Below are positions 41,461-50,709 of a stretch of 64,000 nucleotides of DNA, one piece after another. The stretch spans positions 124,001 through 188,000 of the forward strand of contig NC_015559.1 in assembly GCF_000214215.1 (NCBI RefSeq). Reading direction: 5' to 3'. The stretch comes from Marinomonas posidonica IVIA-Po-181 (GTDB lineage Bacteria > Pseudomonadota > Gammaproteobacteria > Pseudomonadales > Marinomonadaceae). Under the pieces are notes generated by a model. The model had not been told where the DNA came from. It was given only the letters and a program-made list of their open reading frames with translations, and made no database searches. Position 1 is the stretch's first letter. Every line of letters starts with the position of its first letter. Made by a program: the position numbers and the translations under genes.

Positions 41461-43458
41461 TTATTCTCGATTTGAAAAATTCTCTCTTAACGCCTGAATC
41501 CAATTGCCAAACTGATGCATCAGTGTGCTGCCCTTGTCTAAAATTTCATGCAATTCTTCTTCGAATTTAGACTGCTTAACCTGTTCAGGTTCTGGTAACG
41601 GCGGCAAAATGTGAGCGTAATAGGTTTTATCCAACAGTCGATGCAATAACCTTTCCCCTAAAAAGGGTTTGTTGCTGTTTAAAGCGCGAGCGCCTTTAAT
41701 CAAATTGCGAATGTCATATTGAGTCGGGCTAATGTCTGGTACTTGTTTGGGTATGTTCAGTAACTTATAGACCCCAATACGAGCGGTTCGAATGGACGCT
41801 TCCATGGTAAAGATGATGTCGTTACGAGTCTCGACGAACTGTCCTATCAGGCCAAGGTTGGTACAGCCTTCTGGTACAGGATGAGGTCGGTCACCCGTCG
41901 CACGAGGCATAAATTGAGCGGTAATGTACGGCATAAGTGCGACTCGAATTTTGGTCTTGCTGAGGATGTCCTTTAACTGATCCTGTAATCCGAGGTGATA
42001 GCAAAGCTCGGTGATGATTTCTTTTCCAGTACATTCCGGCATGGTTTTCTTTACCGCGTTCCCTTGTTGATCCATTAATAGGCCATAGACCCAAAGTACT
42101 AATGTGTCGTTTGGTTGGTTGGGAAAATGAGGTTGACGATTACAGGTAACGCTGAGTAACCATTTCGAATCGGTAAAGGTAATAATGCCGCCTGTTGCAG
42201 TGCGACCTGTGTATGGATCGTTGACGGCCAGCTCGATGATTTTTTGGGTTAATGGTGAGGGTTTACAGGTGAGCGTCGCGGACTCCCACATGGATTGTTC
42301 GGTATCGCCGTAGAACTTTTCGGGTTTGCCAAACACAGGGGATTTTTTCGCTAGGTTTTTCCATAACATCCAGCCACTTTGTTCCCCTGGGTCATCTTGT
42401 TCACAGGTTAATTGCGGCACCGTCTCCATGCTGGCGTAAGCGGTTTGCTCTGTCATTGAACCGGTTAGAGCAAATACCAAATCCTGATGATTAACGGCGA
42501 TCGTTAGAGGCTGTTCTTGGTCATTTTCTCGAACCATGGCTTGAATGCCCGTCACGATTTTTTGATCCTCTGTTATCTGCATGTCCAAATCGACAACCCG
42601 GGTAGCGAATTGGAACTGCACGCCTTGCTGACGAAGGTAATCAGATAAGGGTTTAATGAAGGTATCGTATTGATTGTATTTTGGAAAAACCAAGGCCGAC
42701 AGGTCAGCAAAACCGTCGATTGAATCGAGAAAACGGTGCAGGTAAAGCTTAGTCTCAAGCAAACTGTGGCTGTCTTTGAAGGCAAACATAGAGCGAAATA
42801 AGAACCAGAAATTACTCTTAAGAAAGCCTTTACTAAAATAATCTTCAATTCGAATGTCGTCTAATGCTTCTTTCCGCTTGAGCATTAAACGGATTAGTTC
42901 CCATTGTTGGGACTTGTTTAGGCCAAACTCTTTAGCATCCAGAATATCGCCATTTTTCGCCATGAGACGCGCTTTCGAATAATTGGCATCGTTGTCATTT
43001 ATTAAACGATATTCATCCAATACTGAATAACCTTCGGGCAGCTCTGCCGCTGGAATGTCTTGGAACATGTCCCAAAGCGTATCGTAATTCCAATTCATCT
43101 CTCGGCCACCGCGGATGATATAACCTTCTTCTGGGTTGCCTGAGCCATCCATTGAGCCGCCTTCTAGGGTCATTTCTTCTAGAATATAAATGTTTTCGGC
43201 CGGCATATGAGCGTCACGAATGAGATAAAAAGCCGCCGCCAAACCACCAACGCCGCCGCCAATGATCCAAGCTTTGCGCTGCTCTATTCCCGGGGTTGGT
43301 AACGTCTTATGACGAGCGTAAGGTGAAATGAAATCGTAAGGTGGTAAGGTGTTCTTTGCTGAATGTTGCCAGTAGTCACGAGTGGCGTCGGGCTCGTGTT
43401 CAAATCCTTCTGCTGCTATGGTTGGAATATCAAATGTTGCAATCTTGTCGTAGCGCAT
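41461..43458 (-). CDS. ohyA: Oleate hydratase
   Basis: A 665-residue FAD-dependent enzyme (formerly myosin-cross-reactive antigen) that adds water to the cis-9 double bond of oleate to give 10-hydroxystearate. The FAD motif is AWIIGGGVGGLAAAFYLIRD near residue 63, followed by EEMTLEGGSMDGSG and GYIIRGGREMNWNYD, where the catalytic glutamate region lies. Later family blocks such as TCNRQPHFPNQP and MPYITAQFMPRATGDRP are present. ATG 43458 has AGGGA 8 nt ahead; a GTG directly before it is also in frame. It detoxifies free unsaturated fatty acids. It follows a phosphatase-diacylglycerol kinase fusion gene, also lipid-related, by 149 bp. Confidence 0.95.
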   Translation of the reverse strand: MRYDKIATFDIPTIAAEGFEHEPDATRDYWQHSAKNTLPPYDFISPYARHKTLPTPGIEQRKAWIIGGGVGGLAAAFYLIRDAHMPAENIYILEEMTLEGGSMDGSGNPEEGYIIRGGREMNWNYDTLWDMFQDIPAAELPEGYSVLDEYRLINDNDANYSKARLMAKNGDILDAKEFGLNKSQQWELIRLMLKRKEALDDIRIEDYFSKGFLKSNFWFLFRSMFAFKDSHSLLETKLYLHRFLDSIDGFADLSALVFPKYNQYDTFIKPLSDYLRQQGVQFQFATRVVDLDMQITEDQKIVTGIQAMVRENDQEQPLTIAVNHQDLVFALTGSMTEQTAYASMETVPQLTCEQDDPGEQSGWMLWKNLAKKSPVFGKPEKFYGDTEQSMWESATLTCKPSPLTQKIIELAVNDPYTGRTATGGIITFTDSKWLLSVTCNRQPHFPNQPNDTLVLWVYGLLMDQQGNAVKKTMPECTGKEIITELCYHLGLQDQLKDILSKTKIRVALMPYITAQFMPRATGDRPHPVPEGCTNLGLIGQFVETRNDIIFTMEASIRTARIGVYKLLNIPKQVPDISPTQYDIRNLIKGARALNSNKPFLGERLLHRLLDKTYYAHILPPLPEPEQVKQSKFEEELHEILDKGSTLMHQFGNWIQALRENFSNRE

Positions 43459-43607
43459 CACAAATCCCTCTCGTTAAATAGCCTAGTGGATAGACTGATT
43501 CATTGAGTGTGGCATGGATCAACCATACCAAAGCTGAGATACATCAAGCGCTGAGCACTTATTACTAGGGATAACCAAGGGAAGGGAGAATAAGAGACTT
43601 TTTTCTC

Positions 43608-45269
43608 TTACTCTGAGTCCGCCTTTAATGCAGATTCCGGTACCACGACACTCAAGGATTTTGGTCTAACAACCACTTCTAAAGTGTCCGCTTCACGTGC
43701 TTCCCCATCCACCACATAATGTCCAATCTGACGGATGTCGACAGCCACTTTCAGGGCCGTTTTATGGAACACGCCAGAAGACGATTGCTGGCTTTTACCT
43801 TGCTTTTGACGGTTATCTCCAAGGCCTAACATAGCGAGCTCGGCAAGGTTGAGGATTTGCATGCGTTCTGGGTCTAACCAGGTTAAATCGAGTTCACCAT
43901 CTTTAATGTCCGGCCCCCCTTTTCCTTGCGCTAACAGAGCGGTGACTGGCGACGCATTGGCAATGGTCAAACTGGGAGTATCAATTTCAAAGGTGTCACT
44001 GTCATTGAGCGTGACCTTGAAGGTATGGACATCATTCTGGCTGATGGCTTCCCATAAATCCTGTAAATACGCGATTTGTCCACTGTTGTTGTTTTTCTCA
44101 CGGTCGGCTTTTTCAATCATTTGTTGTTCAAAGCCGACACCAGCCAACAGCAGCATCAATTCGTCGTTACAGGTCGCCGTATCAATGCGTTGTTCACAGC
44201 CATCAATGATGTTTAAGCAAATGGTTTTGGTTGATGGGATTTTTGACAGGCTTCCACATAAAGCATGACTGAGCGCATTGGTCGTGCCGAATGGAATAAT
44301 GCCAAGTTTCACTTTTGTACCAACTAAGGCGGTTGCAACTTCCGTTACTGTGCCATCGCCACCACAAGCAATGACTAAATCTGGCGAGTTTTTGAGTGCC
44401 TGCTTGGCCAGCTCAGTACCATTGACCTCAAGTGTGGTGGTTTTAACCGTCAGGTTGTAATAGCCTGACAAGAGCTTCAGTATGGTGTCGTGTTCTTCTT
44501 CCCACTGACGTTTGCCAGCGACCGGATTGGCAATAATCCAAGCACTGTTGTGTACCACTAGGCGCTTATTTTCAAACGCTTGATTCAGTTGTTCAAACTG
44601 TTTGTTATTGAGCCGAACGGTGGGGCGAATGTCACGGATTTTGTTCATGATTTCTTTTGGTTTGGCATCTGGATATTGGCTTAATAGATAGGCCGCCACC
44701 ATGAAAACTGAGCGACCGCGACCAAGAGCGCAATGTACGACGACCGACCGACCGTTCTTTTTATGAGTGTGTATCCAGTTTAAAGCCCGTTGAATTTGTG
44801 TGTCTGTTGGTACCGAATGATCCAAAATGGGAATGTTTAAGTAATCGATATTGGCTTGTAAAGACATCCAATTTAACGAACTGAATTCCGCTGTTACATC
44901 CAATACAGCACGGATTTTTTCATTTTTTATGTCGTGAATATCGGAGGGAAAGAGCCGTCTTGCCAGATAAACCCCGTCGTCTATTTTTTGCAGAGCTGGC
45001 ACAGGGTCATTGCTGCGTGCCCAACTGTTATAGAGCTGAGTGCTCCATAGAAACGGCATAAAAACCCAGCGGATATAAAAGGGCATAGTGCCGTCAGAGC
45101 GTTTACGAAAGATGGTCGGTTTGTTCAATAAATAGGCTAAGCTGACGGAAAAAAAAGATAAGGCGAACCAAGCCCAAGCCAGCTTGAAATACAGGTGGCT
45201 AGTGAAAATAGCCAATAAAATAAAAGTGGCAGTGACCCATAAAAAATAATTTGGTTTAAACAAGTCCAC
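43608..45269 (-). CDS. Dual-specificity phosphatase fused to diacylglycerol kinase domain
   Basis: A 553-residue fusion. Two hydrophobic segments lie in residues 8-48. A tyrosine/dual-specificity phosphatase domain spans about 95-240 with the active site VVVHCALGRGRSVFM (Cys180). A lipid kinase catalytic domain follows from about 250 (AWIIANPVAGKRQWEEEHD, LVIACGGDGTVTEVATAL, GIIPFGTTNALSHAL). The kinase would phosphorylate diacylglycerol or a related lipid; the phosphatase might act on phospholipid head groups such as phosphatidylglycerol phosphate. The protein is probably at the inner membrane. Both active sites look intact. Confidence 0.9.
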   Translation of the reverse strand: MDLFKPNYFLWVTATFILLAIFTSHLYFKLAWAWFALSFFSVSLAYLLNKPTIFRKRSDGTMPFYIRWVFMPFLWSTQLYNSWARSNDPVPALQKIDDGVYLARRLFPSDIHDIKNEKIRAVLDVTAEFSSLNWMSLQANIDYLNIPILDHSVPTDTQIQRALNWIHTHKKNGRSVVVHCALGRGRSVFMVAAYLLSQYPDAKPKEIMNKIRDIRPTVRLNNKQFEQLNQAFENKRLVVHNSAWIIANPVAGKRQWEEEHDTILKLLSGYYNLTVKTTTLEVNGTELAKQALKNSPDLVIACGGDGTVTEVATALVGTKVKLGIIPFGTTNALSHALCGSLSKIPSTKTICLNIIDGCEQRIDTATCNDELMLLLAGVGFEQQMIEKADREKNNNSGQIAYLQDLWEAISQNDVHTFKVTLNDSDTFEIDTPSLTIANASPVTALLAQGKGGPDIKDGELDLTWLDPERMQILNLAELAMLGLGDNRQKQGKSQQSSSGVFHKTALKVAVDIRQIGHYVVDGEAREADTLEVVVRPKSLSVVVPESALKADSE

Positions 45270-45437
45270 TCTCCTAGCATACGACTTAGACTTAAAGAGT
45301 AGCTTAAATAATAGTCAGCGGAAAGAAAGCATTATGTATGTTTAATCAATTAGTTATTGGGTAACTGGGTGAGCGAACACTCACCTCAGCATGGTGTTGA
45401 AAATGGGGCAGACGTGTTGGAAATAGGTGATTAAGCG

Positions 45438-46160
45438 TTAGTTTTTCAGAATAGCGGCTAAGTAATGGCTGCCTAATTGGCGCATTTGCAGTTCAACCCA
45501 GACCGAACGTTTGCGTAGGTAGCGAGTAAGGTTAACAGGGTCACGCGTTCGAGGGCTGGGTAATAACACAGCCAAACGGGCCGCTTGATCCTTGGTTAAA
45601 CGTTCGGCGGAACGGCCAAAATAGTGCTGACTGGCGGCTTCCACACCATAAATGCCTTTACCAAACTCGGCCACATTCAAATAGACTTCAAGAATGCGTT
45701 TCTTGCCCCAAAGCGCTTCCAAACCGAGCGCCAATCCAGCTTCCAGACTTTTGCGCAGAAAACTTTGCCCAGGCCAGAGAAAAATATTCTTAGCGGTTTG
45801 TTGGGTAATGGTGCTGGCGCCTCGTAATCCGTTGCCATTAAAATATTGCTTCAGCGCGTTACGAATGGCCGCGAAATCCACACCATAATGCTTGGGGAAT
45901 CGTTGATCTTCAGAAGCCACCATCGCCAACGCCACATGATTAGGCAACTTATCAATACTAATCCATTCCTGCTTTACAGGGTAATCACTTTGCAGCATAA
46001 ATGCCGTTGTCGGCAAAGGAACGAATCGGAATAAAACTGTGACCAAGATAAGCAGTAACAATCCCCGCCAGAAAAGCGCCCAGAATTTGCTCAACAAAGA
46101 ACGACATAAGCGACCCAATACACTGTGCTTAGTTTTAGACTGAGACTTTGTTTTTGGCAT
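45438..46160 (-). CDS. mtgA: Monofunctional biosynthetic peptidoglycan transglycosylase
   Basis: A 240-residue inner-membrane glycosyltransferase of family GT51 that polymerises lipid II into glycan strands. One membrane helix lies near residues 28-50. The GT51 motifs are ALAMVASEDQRFPKHYGVDF (catalytic Glu), GASTITQQTAKNIFL, KRILEVYLNVAEFG and GVEAASQHYFGR. ATG 46160 with GGAAG ahead gives the E. coli MtgA length; the 22-residue extension from 46223 is unlikely. It lies just beyond the polA fragment and is probably the old neighbour of polA. Confidence 0.94.
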   Translation of the reverse strand: MPKTKSQSKTKHSVLGRLCRSLLSKFWALFWRGLLLLILVTVLFRFVPLPTTAFMLQSDYPVKQEWISIDKLPNHVALAMVASEDQRFPKHYGVDFAAIRNALKQYFNGNGLRGASTITQQTAKNIFLWPGQSFLRKSLEAGLALGLEALWGKKRILEVYLNVAEFGKGIYGVEAASQHYFGRSAERLTKDQAARLAVLLPSPRTRDPVNLTRYLRKRSVWVELQMRQLGSHYLAAILKN

Positions 46161-46297
46161 TGATGGTGACTTCCTACTGCTTAAAGCATCCTCTGCTGTA
46201 CACAAAGTAAACCACAAGCGCATGGTGGAGTCATCTCAGATGGAAATTAACCATTATTAGGTAGCTCTGATTTCCTGTTTTGCCTATTGTGAGGCGC

Positions 46298-46503
46298 TTA
46301 ATGCGCCTCGTCCCAGTTATCCCCAACGCCTGCTTCTACCAGCAAAGGCACGTCGATTTTGCTGCTGTTCTGCATGATGTCGACGATTTTGGCTTGGGCG
46401 GCGTCGAGGTCTTTTTCAGCCACTTCAAAGATCAATTCATCGTGCACTTGCATGATCATGCATACATCAAGGTCGGTGCTTTCTAACCAGTTGTGCAAGC
46501 CTA
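46298..46503 (-). pseudogene. Diverged duplicate of the 3' end of polA
   Basis: From its TAA at 46298 this minus-strand fragment encodes the last 55-60 residues of PolA (TDLDVCMIMQVHDELIFEVA... to VGDNWDEAH). The protein is almost identical to the end of the intact polA at 52013, but the DNA differs at many silent positions and one Arg is Cys. Similarity fades near 46503 (LHNWLES against MHHWLAD). It has no start and is not a gene. It marks the left boundary of the inserted island; the silent divergence says the two ends came from different lineages rather than a recent duplication. Confidence 0.88.
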
Positions 46504-46600
46504 TTTTAAATATACAGTTACCGTGTCGTGTGGCCGGAGCAAGGAAAACGGCCTTAAAACCTATCAGCTGGTTTAAATATCCAGAAAAATCCAAGATATT

Positions 46601-46810
46601 GTGAAGATCCTAAGCCTGAAAGGTGTCGAAGGCAGTGTGCTAAAAGCATGGAAATGGCTAGAGCGCCCATTGCATCATGCAGATGGACTGGAAAATATGG
46701 AAGGTATTCCATTTGAACTTATGGATGAAAACGCATTGGATATAATCTATCAGAACGCGAAACCATATTTAAATTACAAAATTGACGTTGAAATGCTCTG
46801 GCGCGATTAA
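46601..46810 (+). CDS. Small remnant or orphan ORF at the island edge
   Basis: A GTG-started frame of 69 codons (KILSLKGVEGSVLKAWKWLE...). It has a normal, less AT-rich codon use than the defence operon, with no visible ribosome site. A coding-like stretch in another frame ends at 46604 (PISWFKYPEKSKIL), so this may be the frameshifted tail of an older gene. No family is recognised. Treat as doubtful. Confidence 0.3.
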   Translation: MKILSLKGVEGSVLKAWKWLERPLHHADGLENMEGIPFELMDENALDIIYQNAKPYLNYKIDVEMLWRD

Positions 46811-46943
46811 TTTTGATCTAATCCTAATTTCTCGAAAAGAGAATCGGACTGTCAAATAGCTAGATAATCTCAAATCTATTTTAAATTTTCTCATAAATAC
46901 ACTGTGTTTCTATTATATCATTTAGTATTTCATAAATAGTTTT

Positions 46944-48131
46944 TTATAGAGGTGATTGTTCATTATCTGATATCCATTGCTCATATAATGGGGTCAATAT
47001 TTTTTTAGAGATGAAAGAAATTACAGGGACGCATACGGCATCCCCCATTGCAAATAATGCTTTGTTTTCAATGTCAGGTAATTTATAACTATCTCTTAAA
47101 CCTTGTAATCTAGCATATTCTCTTGATGTTAAATAACGAACGTCCCAGCTACCATTTCCTGATCTTATTAAAATCTGTTTACTCGAACCTCCTCTTGGTG
47201 TTCTTAAGCAACCAGCAATTCCATCTGTTTTGATTTCAGCAGTTGATTTACCATTTCTCATTCGTCTAAAAACTGTTGAATAAGATAAATTCTTAGCATT
47301 TACCAGTGAATCAAGCCTATCCTTGTGTGTCCTTGTCATTTGGGAATAAAGATATTCTTTTCTAGTCTGATTCCACCATTTTTTTGAAGTCATTGGTAAG
47401 TTTTTTTGTATGTATTTTTCAAGATCATTATGTATTTCATTATTGAAGTTGATTTTAAAAATTCCCCATTTTAGATCAGGGCAATTTAAAATTACTTTTT
47501 TTATTTGTGCTGTTCTTATTTTTTTATTACTATCGAATTCTGTCCACCAATTAGCTTCTTCGTTCTCATTTTTTATTTTCATTTCTTTTTCGGCTAATGA
47601 TTTTTCAACAGCAATTATAAATATCCTTTTTCGACTTTGTGCTGTGAAAAAGTTGGCATCAATTTCTAAAATATCAATGTAATAGTCAAGTTCAGAAAAA
47701 GCTTCGATAGTATGTTTTATGTCCTTTCCATTATGAGAGTTTAAGAAGCCATTCACATTTTCAAGTAAAATTACTTTTGGTTCTTCATTCTTTGATTTTT
47801 TGATTTTTATGATTTCAAAAAATGCCTTTATGGTTCCAGAATGTATTCCTGCTAAGCCGGCTCTATTTCCTGAAATTGACAAATCTGTACAAGGGAAAGA
47901 GGCTGTATATAAAAAAGCACTTCCTTCTAAAGCAGAAATATCTTTGGATATATTCCAAATATCTTCTAATAAAAAATCCTTTTCCCCATAGTTTTTTACA
48001 TATGTATCTTTTTTATCCGTTGAAACATCACTAGAAAGACTACATATCCAATTATCGGAACTTAATCCTTCTCTTATTAATCCTACGCCAGCGAAGAATT
48101 CAAAAAAATTTTTTTTCATATTAAAATTCAT
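46944..48131 (-). CDS. DNA (cytosine-5-)-methyltransferase of the island operon
   Basis: A 395-residue C5-MTase. Motif I FFEFFAGVGLIREGL lies at 9-23, motif IV with catalytic Cys81 in SFPCTDLSISG, motif VI LLENVNGFL near 122, motif VIII QSRKRIF near 165 and motif X GDAVCVPVI near the end. The target-recognition region is about 185-330, including RRMRNGKSTAEIKTDGIAGC. The sequence it methylates is unknown. It is the last gene of the operon and its start overlaps the DUF262 stop by 4 bp (ATGA). Likely role: marking host DNA so the other proteins act only on foreign DNA. Confidence 0.93.
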   Translation of the reverse strand: MNFNMKKNFFEFFAGVGLIREGLSSDNWICSLSSDVSTDKKDTYVKNYGEKDFLLEDIWNISKDISALEGSAFLYTASFPCTDLSISGNRAGLAGIHSGTIKAFFEIIKIKKSKNEEPKVILLENVNGFLNSHNGKDIKHTIEAFSELDYYIDILEIDANFFTAQSRKRIFIIAVEKSLAEKEMKIKNENEEANWWTEFDSNKKIRTAQIKKVILNCPDLKWGIFKINFNNEIHNDLEKYIQKNLPMTSKKWWNQTRKEYLYSQMTRTHKDRLDSLVNAKNLSYSTVFRRMRNGKSTAEIKTDGIAGCLRTPRGGSSKQILIRSGNGSWDVRYLTSREYARLQGLRDSYKLPDIENKALFAMGDAVCVPVISFISKKILTPLYEQWISDNEQSPL

Positions 48132-49720
48132 TTATTTTTCGTGTCATATTTTATATTTAGTAATTCCGAAGCTGGTTTTACTAAATTTTCGATTTCCCAT
48201 TGATAGATTTTTTCTTCTCTAATATCACAAAATAAATCAATTTTTCCATCATTGAAAATATTTATTAATTCATCATCTAGGAAATTACTTTCTAATTCAT
48301 TTTCAGATATGTTATTTATGTCTATGGCTTTGTTGTTTCTAGATATGAAGTATAAACCACTACGGTGGATTTTTTTTGTTTCTATTGTTGGGTGTTTTAT
48401 TTTCCTTAATATTTTTCCTCTGCTTTCTATCAAAGATATTTGGTTTTCAGAATTACCTTTTAATTCATCAAGCCTTATAGAAAGTGAAAGGCTCCAAGCT
48501 TTTACTCGAGCTGTTTTATAATTAATGTTTTTAGTCCATTTTTCAACATTTATTGATGAGTTCAAAGTCCAGTTAAGTGTCCCAGTTTTTAATAAGATCT
48601 GAAAATCATTAATAGCATTTGAGGAGTTCCTTGCTGTAGTTCCAAATGCGCCAGTATAAGTCGTAAATGTAAACCAAGCTTTGAGTGTTTCATCATCTAT
48701 TTTTTTCATGTTTGCTCTGAAAGCTTGGGCTAAAGTTATAAGCTGTAACTTATATGGGAAGTCGTTTGGACTGTTGATGCAAAAATTTTCGTTGGAAAAA
48801 ATAGCTAGTTTTTTTAGCGATTTAAAAATATCAACTATAAGGTCTTCGTTTATTTTTTTCACTAATTCTTCAGTTCTTTTGCTGTATATATCAAATCCCA
48901 CAAAGACCTTTATTAACAATATTAAATAACTGTTATCTATATCATACCAATCATTATTATTTATTAAGTAATTTTCCTTGGCACCTTCAATTACTTTTAA
49001 TAAATCAAAGTCTGTGGAATAGCTTAATGCATTTAACATATGAGTTTCGGACATTTGCGTTCCGCGAGTGTTTATACGTTCGAAGCTTTTTGTTACGATG
49101 TCTTGATCATTAGTTTCAAGAGGGACTACAGGGAGCTTATAACTAATGAATGCTGAAACTATATCATCAGATCTATCAAGCCATTTTGATTTTTCTATGG
49201 GGATTGTTCTCTGGTATTTAAGGAGTTTTTTTGTGTCCATTATAGCGCTTAAAGGCATATATCTTGGGCTTATATATTGATCGCTATGTATTTTTTGGAT
49301 TGTCTTTTTTTGAAAGAATGTATTATTTATATCGCTGGAATTTAAATCACAATAAATATCATAATTGTTAGATTCCACATGGTTTTTTATTTGATCTGTG
49401 GGATGATAAATAGATAAAAATAAGGTGGTTAATCTTTGTAATCCATCCATAAGAAAAATATTATGTTCGGAGTTTGATTTTTTTAATTCAAAAGGGCCTA
49501 TGTTTTCAATATATTTCATATTGCTTTTTCTTGTTTCCCATAGCAATATTGCACCAATAGGTAGGCCTTCCAATATGCTACATAAAAGGTCGTGCTGCTG
49601 CTCCCAATCCCATACAAACTCACGTTGGAATCTAGGTATTTTAATTTCACCTAAGTTTAACTGTTTTAGTAAATGAGTCATAAAGACAACTCTCGGTTCT
49701 GAATTATGTAGAGAGCTCAT
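48128..49720 (-). CDS. DUF262 (GmrS-like) protein of the island operon
   Basis: A 530-residue protein with the DUF262 domain at its N-terminus: IKIPRFQREFVWDWEQQHDL at 26-45, LEGLPIGAILLWE near 51 and the DGxQR nucleotide site as LMDGLQRLTTL at 90-100, then FERINTRGTQMSETHMLNAL near 214. The DUF1524/HNH nuclease half found in full GmrSD is not visible; the C-terminal half is a long region of unknown fold. DUF262 proteins use NTP to sense or cut modified DNA. Both ends overlap neighbours by 4 bp, so it is translated as part of one unit with the ATPase, TOPRIM-like and methylase genes. Confidence 0.88.
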   Translation of the reverse strand: MSSLHNSEPRVVFMTHLLKQLNLGEIKIPRFQREFVWDWEQQHDLLCSILEGLPIGAILLWETRKSNMKYIENIGPFELKKSNSEHNIFLMDGLQRLTTLFLSIYHPTDQIKNHVESNNYDIYCDLNSSDINNTFFQKKTIQKIHSDQYISPRYMPLSAIMDTKKLLKYQRTIPIEKSKWLDRSDDIVSAFISYKLPVVPLETNDQDIVTKSFERINTRGTQMSETHMLNALSYSTDFDLLKVIEGAKENYLINNNDWYDIDNSYLILLIKVFVGFDIYSKRTEELVKKINEDLIVDIFKSLKKLAIFSNENFCINSPNDFPYKLQLITLAQAFRANMKKIDDETLKAWFTFTTYTGAFGTTARNSSNAINDFQILLKTGTLNWTLNSSINVEKWTKNINYKTARVKAWSLSLSIRLDELKGNSENQISLIESRGKILRKIKHPTIETKKIHRSGLYFISRNNKAIDINNISENELESNFLDDELINIFNDGKIDLFCDIREEKIYQWEIENLVKPASELLNIKYDTKNK

Positions 49721-50700
49721 GATGGCAACCTTGTGAAGTTTAATAAATTGTCTATTAAATTTTTTATTTCAAGAGAAGAATCTTTTTTTTCTATCAGTCT
49801 TCTAATTATCTCATCCTCATTTTTATTTTCATTTGTTAGACGAATAAACTTAGAAAATATTCCTTTTCCAAATCCTGAATATAACTCATTTTCACGAATC
49901 ATTTCCTCTATATTATCGTATAGTCCAGAGTTTTTGCATGAAGTATCTTTTAATCCTCTCTTCATATGATAATAATATTTTTGTTCTTGATTCATTGATA
50001 AAAACGCGCTATATTTTTTTTGATCTCTATCATTTTTGTTGAGTTTATTTTTCAAATGTTCAATTGGCAAGTAATTTTCAATTGCTCTTCTATTCCAGCA
50101 ATGGTGTTTTAGACAGTTTTCCGAACAGACTTCAATTACTTCTTTAGCTTGTCTGGATATGTTATCTTTTTTGTTTTTGTCACTATCAAATATAACAAAA
50201 ACTTTATTTTTAATGTGGTTTTTATCTTTGCTAGAGACTATGTGCTTTTTAATTTCACCTAAACCACCTTTACCAACAAAAATTATTTGATTTTTATCGG
50301 ATTTATCTAAGAAGTATTTTTTTATTTCTTCTGCCATCAAAAGTAATAAAAAATCTCTGTCATCAATTCCATTTTCAAGCCAAATTTCATATGGCTTGTC
50401 AATTATTTTTATTGCTTCTTCTATTTTAATTATGGGGTATTGTAAGTTCCAATTATCTTTTTCTTTGTTGTTTACAACTTCGAACTGATGTTCTATTTTG
50501 AAATTTGACTTGCATGTTGTTGTATATTCTTTAATAAGCGTCCAAAGCTCAGGATCATTTTTATCGATCCAATCTTGTACAGTGCTATCTTCATCATTAA
50601 AATCAATAAACGCTCGTCCACGAAGTGAAGCTAGAGCCATATAATTCAAAGAATGTTTGTTTTCATCATTGAATGCATTATTTTTAATGTTGAATATCAT
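49717..50700 (-). CDS. TOPRIM/DUF4435-like protein of the island operon
   Basis: A 327-residue protein with features of the TOPRIM-like DUF4435 group: EIWLENGIDDRDFLLLLMAE (acidic first motif, near 105-124), IIFVGKGGLGEI, VFVIFDSDKNKKD (DxD motif at 172-174) and HCWNRRAIENYLP near 200. In PARIS the DUF4435 protein AriB is a toxin nuclease held by an ATPase. OLD and Gabija nucleases use related TOPRIM folds beside an ABC-type ATPase. Assignment is by motif only. The gene lies 9 bp after the ATPase gene and overlaps the DUF262 gene by 4 bp. Confidence 0.72.
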   Translation of the reverse strand: MIFNIKNNAFNDENKHSLNYMALASLRGRAFIDFNDEDSTVQDWIDKNDPELWTLIKEYTTTCKSNFKIEHQFEVVNNKEKDNWNLQYPIIKIEEAIKIIDKPYEIWLENGIDDRDFLLLLMAEEIKKYFLDKSDKNQIIFVGKGGLGEIKKHIVSSKDKNHIKNKVFVIFDSDKNKKDNISRQAKEVIEVCSENCLKHHCWNRRAIENYLPIEHLKNKLNKNDRDQKKYSAFLSMNQEQKYYYHMKRGLKDTSCKNSGLYDNIEEMIRENELYSGFGKGIFSKFIRLTNENKNEDEIIRRLIEKKDSSLEIKNLIDNLLNFTRLPS

Positions 50701-50709
50701 TATTAACCT

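Noticed and set aside
46298-46594. A 98-codon ORF as a separate gene
   Set aside because: Its C-terminal part is a copy of the end of PolA and the rest is unrelated sequence joined at the island edge, so it is a fragment.
46944-48131. The methyltransferase as an orphan Dcm
   Set aside because: Its 4-bp overlap with the DUF262 gene and shared base composition tie it to the island operon.
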